DNA from: Intoshia linei
Lineage: Eukaryota > Orthonectida > Rhopaluridae
Length of the DNA stretch: 37,895 bases
Reading direction: 5' to 3'
Assembly (NCBI GenBank): GCA_001642005.1
Contig: LWCA01000235.1
Coordinates: 1 to 37,895, forward strand
The position numbers and the translations under genes are program-made. The notes below the pieces were generated by a model, which saw nothing but the letters and a program-made list of their open reading frames with translations, was not told where the DNA came from and did no database searches. Positions 30,024 through 37,895 of the stretch are shown here, in pieces. The first letter of the stretch is position 1, and every line of letters starts with the position of its first letter.

Positions 30024-33000
30024 CTAATCGTATGTCAAATAATTTGAAGGAACGTAGCCTTCCCAACCACTTGAATTTCTTACTCTTGACCATCCTTCAG
30101 TTTCTTCATAAACTAAAATTTTGTAATTTTCACCAACTACTACGGGTATTGTTCCTTCTTCTTGACCTATATTCAATTTAAATTTTAATTATAAATGATT
30201 ATACAAATCTTATGTAGTTAAATCTCATGTTATAATATAAAACAAAATTTCTCGGTATGCAAAACAATTTCTACTCAATACACCATCAAATTAGCCATTT
30301 CATTACAGCAGAGGGAATTCTAACACTCGAGTGGCGCGAGTATCCCGTTCAACTATAGTTGAATATTATACTTACATGTTGAACTATAAGTCAACAAGGA
30401 TGTGTAAAGGGGTTAGGTACCATTTTCGTTACATAATTTTACAGTATTTTTATATTTGCTTTTGAGCTTTAGAGAAACGTTTCTGCATTTTGTAATTCAT
30501 TATGCTTCAAAAATAGTTTGACATTTAGACATTGCAATACATTGTAATGATTTTATATGTATGTATTATTTATTATAGGGTGTCTACTTAAATCCAACCA
30601 TTTTTACTAAAAATATAAATTTACCGACACTAACGGGAAAAATTCAGTTTTATCAACCCTAAAAGGAAAATTCTAGTTTTAATAACCTTTAAAACAAAAA
30701 TCCAGTTTTACAGAATTGCTGAGTATCTCATAAAAACTCAATATCACAAACAAAACAAAATGAAGTTCTCAAATAGAAAGATTATCGATAAACAAGTTAT
30801 AAACGCTTTAATACTTACTTAAACTGATGAAACAAAAAACTTTTTAAAACAAAATAAAATTTTAGTATTAAAAATGGCTAGTATTTATCGCGTCAGTATT
30901 TTAGATGGTTTGAGAGTAGAAATATTGAATTTTCAGTATTTAAATTGAAACTGACAAAAAATGCTTTTGTAAAATATATTAAAATACTCTACTATTGCCA
31001 TAATTACATTTTATTTGTTCTCATAAAAAAATATTCTCTAGTACACCATATAATATTTCTAATTTTTTTGTAATATGGTATCTTAATATTTCAGTTTTAA
31101 TTTGGGTCTGTAGTGGATGATATAACTCAAAAACAAAAACTCGGTTTTTCCATTAAAGGTTAGTAAAAGTGGGTTTTCCCATAAGGGTTGGTAAAATTGG
31201 GATTTTTCCCTTAAAGGTTGGTAAATTTTGATTTTTAGTAAAAATAGTTGGATTTAAGTAAAAATGGTTGGGTTTAAGAATATTAAGTTTATTATCATAA
31301 ATTCCAAGAATTGATTAAGAATAATACCATCATATTCATAAGCGCCAAAAGCATCGATTTCGTTTGATTCTGTTTGGTATTCTTGGGTTTGATTTCTGAA
31401 TTAAAATAAATATTTATAATTTATTTAAAAATACGGAGCATTTCCACTAAGTTGTGATTTCAAAGGTGTAATATAATCCTAAATAACTATAAAAACAAAA
31501 CTTAACTAGAATATAAGTATTATTACTTCATAATTTCTAATTTTTTCATTCATTGTGTTAGTTTCTTCAATTAGCTCTTTTATTTTTGTTTCAATTTCAG
31601 CAGCATTACCCATAGACGGGCTATTGACGTAAACATTTCGCAATTTTACCAAAGCTTGTCTACAATTTTTAAATTATAAATTTACAATTTCAAAAAATTG
31701 GGAAACATTAATACAATATTTATACAATATATATATAAATAAATACATTACCTGTTAAGTTTTTATAAAATTGCGCTAAAATTATCATCTTGGAAATTAT
31801 CGAAAAAATTATCAATAGCCAATAAAATGTTATGATAACAACGCGCAATGTACAAATTAATAAATAAATCTACTCGTGACTATGCTATTAAAGGCGCCAT
31901 CTTCATGGTGGTTGAAAACAGGTAATATTTATGTTTTGATAAATATAAAATACATATAAAAAATTTGTGAAGCAAAAGATTGAAAAATGAATGGTATAAT
32001 ATATATTTGTACATAGATAAAAATTAATTAATTTTCTCGGACCCTCAGTAGAAATTTTACTTACTGTAAGCCTGAACAAATACAAAAAAAATGGCAAAGT
32101 AATACATCATTAAAAATTTAAATAAATTTGTTAGGATTATCCGAAAGATATTAAACGAAATTTTCCAGGTCGATAAACAATAACAATTTAGGATTAAAAT
32201 TATACATGGATGTTTCATTTTTTTCAACTGTAGAACGGTGGTCATTTAGGTTTAATTCTAGTTTGTTTATTCTTTCGGAGATGTCTCTAATATCTTCATA
32301 CGTTTCATCAATCTAATTATATATGTGATTGAATGAAATGAATTGCAATATATTTAAATTAACTTCAATTCTAAAAAATTACTTTAGTGGTAAGCTTTTC
32401 CACGGATGTATTGGACGAAGGTCTATTTTTGATTTTATCTCTAGATTTCCATTTTTTTGGTTTTTTAAGGTGTTCGGGTTCATTGGTAATTTCAATGGGT
32501 AATGGTTCTGATGTAGTAGATGTGCTTTCATTAGCATACTCATTTGGTAATTTATCAAATTGTATATAATCTGGTGGCTTATTGTTACTATTAAATTGAA
32601 CACCAAACTTGTAACAATCGTCTTCAATGTTAAATTTGTTTTGAAAATTTGAAACGATATTATGGAAAATATTTGCGTCAACATTAAATATTTCACAAAA
32701 TATTAAAGTAAATATATTTTTTGTAAATTTAATGTGTTGATTAATCCTAGCTTGGTTTAATTTGTGCAAATTCTAAACAAACTTTTATTGGAGTTAGACA
32801 ATTCGTCACTTTCATCCGATTTATACCATCATCGTTAGCTACAGAACTGACTTTGTTGTTATATTCATTAACATTTTCTTTATATTTTGCACAACTTAAT
32901 GAAAATAATTGTTTTTTGTTATCCATGTTTGTTCGGTACTACAAAATATAATTTAATTAGATTTCAAATTCATATTCCAATATATGCATTCCAAGTGGGC

Positions 33001-34301
33001 GATACCTTGTTCAGTATGTCGAAAACTACGCACTTTAGATATCAATTTGAATATTTTAACCAAAAATCCTAAAACCATACATTTGAAAGATAGTCAGTTT
33101 TATGAATTTATGGTAATTTTTCCAAAATAAGACTATAGAGTGAGTTTTGGAATAAAAAATAAACCAAAAATGCAATTTGTAGTTTGGTCCGAAAAAATCC
33201 GAAAAATGTAATAATTTAAAATCTCTAAAAAGTGACTGTTAATAGAAAATGCAGATATTTTTTAAACATTACTTACGCGTTGGATTTCAGCTCTACTTAA
33301 ATCCATAGAATTATCAGCTTTACGTTTTAAAGCAATAGCTTTCTCATAATCTTTATGAGATTTGTGATAAATTTTTTTCTGTTTATCGGCATTTAATCGC
33401 AAAGTCTCAATAGATTTATTTTCCTTTTCGAGTTCAGAGGTAATCTAAATTTTAGAAATAAATTTGAAATTTTAATAAAAATACCTGTTTGCGAGATTCT
33501 TTATTCTCATTAAAATCATTATCACACTCAGAAAAAATTAGCTTGGTAGATTCATCAATTTTTTTATAAAGATTATCATAATATTCGCTAACACTATCAA
33601 TAATGAATTTAGAAGAATCACAATCTGAGCGCCTAAAAATAAAATTATCAAGTGTAGAGGGTTTTCATAATGTGTCAAGTTAATATAGAATATTACATAT
33701 ACTGAAAAGGATAACATTAAAAAATAAAAATGGACTTAAAAGTGTCTGGTCTGATTTGGTGCAAATGTGTTATAGTAAATCATTTTTTAAATATAATTGT
33801 ATTGAAATAGTTACACTTTAGGATATACATCAGTGATTCCAAAATTTTTTTAGCTTGTGCTTCCAATAAAATAAAATGTATTTACAACATTTAAAAGTTT
33901 AAAAAAAATCCTAAAAATTTATAAAAATAAAGTGATGGTTTTACTTTTTAAAGTTTTAAATAATGTAACCATCTTTCAAAATTAACATATAAATTAAGTT
34001 TATCACAACTACATGTATTGGAAAATTTGAATAAATTATATTAATTGTCAATATAAACTGAAACTGCAAAAAATTACTCGAGATGTGAAAATTTTTTGGA
34101 GTATGTAATTGCTAATTTTTTGATTTTAGCGAAATGGTCCTTATTTAATGAGCAAAATTCTCTAAAAAAGGATTTTTCTATATCACATACTGTAATAGAT
34201 TGACTGATATAGGTAAGAAAATATTTTGAATTGTTCTAAAATACTTTTATAGAGTTTTAATTGATTATTACCCAATTTTCGCTGAACCACGTATCATTCA
34301 T
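30024..34301 (-). CDS. TOCA/CIP4/FBP17-type F-BAR - HR1 - SH3 protein
   Basis: Eleven exons (34272-34301, 34078-34235, 33485-33632, 33277-33444, 32852-32938, 32383-32772, 32206-32312, 31527-31659, 31435-31478, 31328-31395, 30024-30166) total 1476 nt, 491 aa, all in phase. The F-BAR domain (about 1-270) includes KDHFAKIKKLAITYSKKF and KIYHKSHKDYEKAIALKRKA. HR1 (about 330-405) has ISERINKLELNLND and ALVKLRNVYVNSPSMGN, matching KMKDVYEKTPQMGD of CIP4. The SH3 domain (about 437-491) has GAYEYDG, EGTIPVVVGENYKILVYEE, GWSRVR and EGYVPSNYL. The family bends plasma membrane, binds Cdc42 through HR1, and recruits N-WASP and dynamin through SH3. Exons 10 and 11, which split the SH3, are separated by 1.16 kb of repeat-bearing intron. 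The donor of exon 5 (GTCAGT) was chosen for phase and helix length. Confidence 0.9.
30167..30577 (-). other. TOCA intron 10, remaining part
   Basis: This part contains a palindrome-like cluster at about 30338-30392 (CAACTATAGTTG, then GTTGAACTATAAGTCAAC) and no coding pattern. Confidence 0.4.
30578..31280. mobile_element. inverted-repeat element with tandem GGTTGGTAAAATTGG units, in TOCA intron 10
   Basis: Left arm starts GGGTGTCTACTTAAATCCAA after TA; the right arm (31131-31280) is its imperfect inverse, reading GTTGGATTTAAGTAAAAATG. Each arm carries about three 28-33-bp units; on the plus strand of the right arm they read GGATTTTTCCCTTAAAGG plus TTGGTAAA. The arms flank about 400 bp of AT-rich DNA. 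It resembles a DNA-transposon-derived fold-back element. Confidence 0.65.
31660..32205 (-). other. TOCA intron 7 (546 bp)
   Basis: Donor CCAT|GTATAA and acceptor TTGTAG|ACAAGC join HR1 halves in phase (ATA codon). No repeat ends were recognised. Open frames of about 60 codons across it are chance. Confidence 0.55.
32939..33276 (-). other. TOCA intron 4 (338 bp)
   Basis: AT-rich intron between the exon ending AEIQR and the exon starting YRTNMDNKKQ. Nothing recognised inside. Confidence 0.55.
33633..34077 (-). other. TOCA intron 2 (445 bp)
   Basis: The intron joins CTC-GA to G-CGC in phase. A CAGTGATTCCAAAATTTTTT patch at about 33831 looks like a lone hAT-type end. No extra in-phase exon was found, and the F-BAR helices align without one. 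Confidence 0.5.
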
Positions 34302-34461
34302 ATTAGGTTTAGTAATTTTTATAATTACTATTTATTTGAACAAATTGTAAATATTTGTATGATTTGAAATGTTGAACTAAATTTATTAACAATATCCATG
34401 TTTTCATCGTTTTGACTACTTGAATTTTCTAGATATGTAATCTTTGTAATGAATTATTGTT
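34302..34461. promoter_or_regulatory. bidirectional promoter, TOCA / RAB28-like
   Basis: Divergent start codons are 160 bp apart, the same spacing class as the other three head-to-head pairs in the window. Confidence 0.55.
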
Positions 34462-34950
34462 ATGTATAATCCGATATTTACGCAAACTATTAAAAGTAGT
34501 TTTGAGAGTGTTAAAGCCATCTTATTGGGAGACGAATCATGCGGAAAAGTTGATTTTAAAAGTTTATTTAAAACAAAATCTAGACTAGCATCGCGTTATT
34601 TGGTTTGGACACTACATTAACCAAAAATTTTAAAATAAATCAAAACTGTATCAATTTTGTTGAAAAGAAAATTAAACTCTCATCCACAGAAAAAAAAATT
34701 GTTCTCAATTTGTGGGATCTCACATCCAGTTTTATTGATAATTCTTTCTTAGAACATGTCATTCCATATACCAATGTTTTATGTTTCTATTTTTATGTTT
34801 AAAAATCTTTAGATCATTTTTTTTGTATATGATTTGACCAATTCTACTAGCTTTGATAATTTGAAGGATTGGCTCAAAATTGTTAAAGATATTGATAAAA
34901 AATTGAAGGTGACTCGACAATATGTTTTACTTGCGAATAAAAGTAATTAA
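34462..34950 (+). pseudogene. truncated RAB28-like small GTPase
   Basis: Exons 34462-34548, 34584-34775 and 34813-34950 are in phase (417 nt, 138 aa). Splicing the 35-nt first intron restores a perfect P-loop, GDESCGKT. FGLDTTLT follows, then VLNLWDLTSSFIDNSFLEHV, FFVYDLTNSTSFDNLKDWL and VLLANK. These align with RAB28 (IWDIGGQTIGGKMLDKYI; LLVYDITNYQSFENLEDW). The G3 box is DLTS rather than D-x-x-G. The protein stops at NKSN inside the NKxD box, so guanine recognition, G5 and the C-terminal tail are missing (RAB28 is about 220 aa). The Gypsy element begins a few hundred bases downstream. Either the gene was cut by an insertion, or a further exon lies beyond the window; a GT donor is present just after AATAAAA. 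Confidence 0.62.
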
Positions 34951-35417
34951 GTTTTTAAAAAATCCTAACTTATATACAGGGTTTACACTTCAAACAAGTC
35001 AATTTCAATCGAGTCATTTTTAACTTCATTCAAGTCAGTGACAATTTCCAATCAATAATAAAATAAAATAATAAAAATGAAGGCGATAAATTTTAAAATA
35101 ATAAAATAAATAAAAATTTTTTCGTATAAAATTAAAAAGTTAAATTCATCAAAATATAAAATTTCGTGTTTGATCTGTTTGAAAGTCGTCAATGAATATG
35201 AACACAATTTGACTTTTTTATAAAATTATTGAAATTAACCATTGGTTATGTAGAGTGTACATAACAACGCAATGAATATAAACATTTACCTTTATCAATA
35301 TTTACTCAAGACATTCTCTATATATAAAATTATCAAACACTTTTAAATATAATTTTGTGTTATTAAATATTTATCGAAACTCACTACAATTATATTTAAA
35401 ATACAAAGTATTGAAAT
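34951..35417. other. AT-rich stretch before the retrotransposon, possible 5' LTR
   Basis: It contains CAGGGTTTACACTTCAAACA with three loose AAGTCA-type repeats at about 34978-35040. A TATA-like CTCTATATATAAAA lies at 35315. The position suits a 5' LTR and leader of the following element, but I found no second LTR copy in the window, so the boundary is not established. Confidence 0.35.
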
Positions 35418-35723
35418 ATGGATATAAAGAACGTATATAACTTGAAATTTCCAATTCCAGTTTTGGATAACGATTTTGAGACTTGGAGAAAATCAATCGA
35501 ACTTTGGTCGAAAACTTGCAACCAATTGGAAACCGATAAGGTCATTTCAATTATATTTTCATCGAATATTCAAATTAGAAAACTCGTACTGGACGAAAAA
35601 ACTCCAGAAACTGTTATCATCTTGCTCGATTTATTGCAGCAATATGAAGGGGAAAAAGTCAAGACGGTATGTGAAGCTACAAGAGAGTTAGCAAATTTAA
35701 AATATAAACCTCCAATACGTTAA
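35418..35723 (+). pseudogene. Gypsy gag N-terminal fragment
   Basis: A 101-codon frame starts MDIKNVYNLKFPIPVLDNDF and contains WRKSIELWSKTC and EGEKVKTVCEATREL, the layout of short retrotransposon capsid proteins. It stops at 35721-35723. The homologous region continues downstream in shifting frames up to the zinc knuckle near 36085. Confidence 0.6.
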
Positions 35724-36024
35724 TTTATATGAAATGTAAAATCACTTATTAATGTGGTATATGAAAATGAAAAAAATAAAGAGGATTTGATTGTTATGTT
35801 TGTGTTATAATCAATTAAACAAACTAATCTGTCAGTTTATACTAGTATTGTCCACCTTGCAACGGATATTGATAAATTAGCCAAATTGGTTGAAATTAAT
35901 CCTCCCATTGGAAAATGATATAGAAAAGCACGTATAATAAAACTAATTTTGATACAAGGTTCAATTCAAAGTATAGAGCCAATAATGATCGAACGATGCA
36001 TAATGTAAACAAAAAATATTCTAT

Positions 36025-36507
36025 ATGCGAACAATTCTTAACTGGATTATGTATCTCAAAATCTTGTCCATTCAAACATATAGAACCATTTTGTGTAGTA
36101 TGTGGAAAAAAGGTCATTTGTATAATTACTGTAATAGTCAAATAAATAATAATGATTACGTTCCATTATTTTTTATAGAAGCTATAATAGACAATAACAA
36201 AATATCATGTCTGGTAGACACAGGATCGTCAGCCTCATTTTTACCATCTTATTTTAAATCAAATAAATCATATGATAATGAATTTACCTCTATAACTGGT
36301 CAAAAATTAAAAATAGGCGGAAAACGTAAATGTACGATTTACATAAATGTTTTAAAAAACACATTCGAGTATGAATTCGTTATATCAGAAGATGTACAAA
36401 ATCCAATCATTGGGCTAGATTTTATCAAGAACTATTCAATATTTTACAAAATCCTATACGGTTACAAATTAATTCACAAAATAGCATTTCATTTGTCAAG
36501 GAATTAG
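36025..36507 (+). pseudogene. Gypsy zinc knuckle and aspartic protease
   Basis: The protease core is visible: SCLVDTGSSASFLP carries the catalytic Asp in DTG, and NPIIGLDFIKNY is the second conserved block. Just upstream a C-x2-C-x4-H-x4-C zinc knuckle is completed only by changing frame at an A6 run (about 36108-36114). The frame is lost again near 36450, before the RT. Confidence 0.75.
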
Positions 36508-36566
36508 AATCAAAATCTATCGATTTATGTGATCCAAATCTTAACTGTCATACAGATATTAACTCA

Positions 36567-37514
36567 ATGGCTTTTTTTAACGATCAATTCAAATCTGTTG
36601 TGGATAAATATAAATACATATTTACGAATAAACCTGGTAGATCAAAAAATTATGTACATGATATATCTATTGAAGAAGATTTTAAACCAATAGTAGGACA
36701 TTCTTACTCTCCTCCTATTAATCAAAGAAGCATAGTATCGGAACAAATTAATGAAATGCTAAAAGCGGGAATTATTGAATACGCTAAGAGTCAATACAGA
36801 TCATCTTGTATCATGGTAAGGAAAAAAGATGGTTCCAATCGTTTTTGTGTTGATTACCGCAAATTAAATTCAATTACAAAACGTGATACATATCCAATTC
36901 CAAAACAAAATGATATTTTCGATAATTTACAAGGGAATACATACTTTTCCACTTTTGATCTATTTTCGGGATTTTGGCAAATACTATTATCCTCTTCAGC
37001 TAAAACAAAAACTGCATTTTCAGTTGGTCCCAAAGGCGCATTGTATCAATTCCATGTTATGCGTTTTGGATTGGTGAATGGTCTAGCTACATGTCAACGC
37101 ATGATGGATGGCATATTGAAAGGGTTAAATTGTGCATCAGCATATATGGACGATATAGTTATATCATCTAAATCATTATCGTTACATAAAAAACATTTAT
37201 CTATATTTTTTAACAGTATGTATAGTGAAGGTTTAACATTAAAATCAGAAAAATGTCATATTGGACTCAAAAAAATTCAATTCCTCGGTCACATTATCGA
37301 TGGAAAAGGAATTCGCGTGGACCCAGATAAAGTAAAATCCATAATGAAATTAAAAATTCCGACCACAGTTAAAGAAGTTCAACGTTTTCTCGGTATTACT
37401 AATTACCACAGACGTTTTATCAAAGATTTTTTTAAAATAGCACTACCACTAAACAATTTATTACGAAAGAATCATCTTTTTAAATGGACTGCTGATTGTG
37501 ATCAATCTTTTTAA
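36567..37514 (+). pseudogene. Gypsy reverse transcriptase domain
   Basis: A 315-codon frame includes SSCIMVRKKDGSNRFCVDYR, STFDLFSGFWQI (first catalytic Asp), FHVMRFGLVNG and AYMDDIVISS (YMDD box, both aspartates). KSEKCHIGLKKIQFLGHII and FLGITNYHRRFIKDF follow. These are the ordered RT blocks of Ty3/Gypsy elements. The frame is open back to about 36500, so the starting Met here is not a true start. It ends at DQSF just where RNase H would begin. Confidence 0.88.
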
Positions 37515-37895
37515 TTCGTTAAAATCACTTTTTTGTTTTGCTCCTGTTATGACGCTGCCGGATATATGCCGCTAAATATCAAAGAAGAGTTAAACGGAAT
37601 TTTAATAAATACGTTCTCAAAAAACCTACATTTCACTCTCAATTTTATAGACAACCAAAGATAGAAATCATAGAAAAAATAAACCAATCTCTCACAAGTT
37701 GCAAGAAACAATACGTACCAAAATCTTTATCTTACTTTCCTAATGTAGAGGCTGAAATCGAAAATCTTCCTTTTATAATAGTCATCGTCTAATGTATACT
37801 TGGCAAAAGATTTAGATAATAATAGAATTACTAACCCTTCCAATGAGAGTGACTCCAATACATCTATCTTGGATAGTCATAGTTCACAAGTCGCA

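Larger units (their letters stand above)
35418..37895 (+). mobile_element. decayed Ty3/Gypsy LTR retrotransposon, runs off the window
   Basis: Order gag - zinc knuckle - protease - reverse transcriptase is that of Ty3/Gypsy. The gag part is broken by several stops and frame changes (35724-36000). The protease-RT junction has another frame change near 36450. After RT (stop at 37512-37514) the RNase H and most of the integrase are missing or unreadable. A later open stretch (37610-37790) could be the integrase C-terminus in another frame. The right end lies outside the window. The copy is non-functional as read. Confidence 0.85.

Noticed and set aside
31903-32245. Two minus-strand frames of 62-64 codons in the TOCA intron
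   Set aside because: They overlap the HR1 exon and intron 7 in other frames; the spliced HR1 model is in phase and aligns to the family.
36025-36141. Overlapping minus-strand frame in the retrotransposon
   Set aside because: The plus strand carries ordered zinc-knuckle and protease motifs; the minus frame (35896-36141) is chance.

Overview
The window reads as nuclear DNA of a small, strongly AT-rich animal genome. The evidence is spliceosomal genes with very short GT-AG introns (mostly 35-60 nt) and metazoan-type genes: a NuMA-like spindle protein, tau/MAP-type repeats, a DEG/ENaC channel, a TOCA/CIP4 F-BAR protein and a SMARCC-type SWI/SNF subunit. Proteins are compact or shortened, which suggests a miniaturised, perhaps parasitic, lineage such as Myxozoa or Orthonectida. 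That placement is inference. I rebuilt ten spliced genes exon by exon. For each the summed exon length is a multiple of three and every junction is in phase, which is the main support for the models.

Layout: a mariner-like element with Stowaway-type ends (151-691); a small minus-strand ORF (977-1168); an unrecognised 290-aa ORF (1229-2101) followed closely by a two-repeat tau-like mini-gene (2224-2510). SMARCC runs on minus (2568-6099) and is head-to-head with coatomer zeta (6240-7111). A transposon-rich desert (7112-10316) precedes the NuMA-like gene (10317-16857). PSMB5 (minus, 16941-17942) is head-to-head with PC4-1 (18102-18904). A CGGBP1-like zinc-finger gene (20312-20668) and PC4-2 (21813-22447) follow. 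DNA primase small subunit (minus, 22456-24212) is head-to-head with thymidylate synthase (24352-25245). Next come an isochorismatase-domain gene (25469-26447), a DEG/ENaC channel (minus, 26561-29785) and TOCA/CIP4 (minus, 30024-34301), which is head-to-head with a shortened RAB28-like GTPase (34462-34950). A decayed Gypsy-type LTR retrotransposon runs off the right edge (35418-37895).

The order is very regular: + and - blocks alternate. Four head-to-head junctions have ATG-to-ATG gaps of 139-160 bp and four tail-to-tail junctions have gaps of 8-113 bp. Non-coding DNA is concentrated in a few large introns and one desert, which hold short hAT-like and TA-flanked elements, some nested in one another. 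Functionally the genes are mostly housekeeping or division-related: replication (primase, thymidylate synthase), chromatin and transcription (SMARCC, PC4 pair), spindle and microtubules (NuMA, tau-like), trafficking and actin (coatomer zeta, TOCA, RAB28-like) and proteolysis (PSMB5). I saw no CRISPR, operator or bacterial feature, and found no tRNA or rRNA gene by eye.
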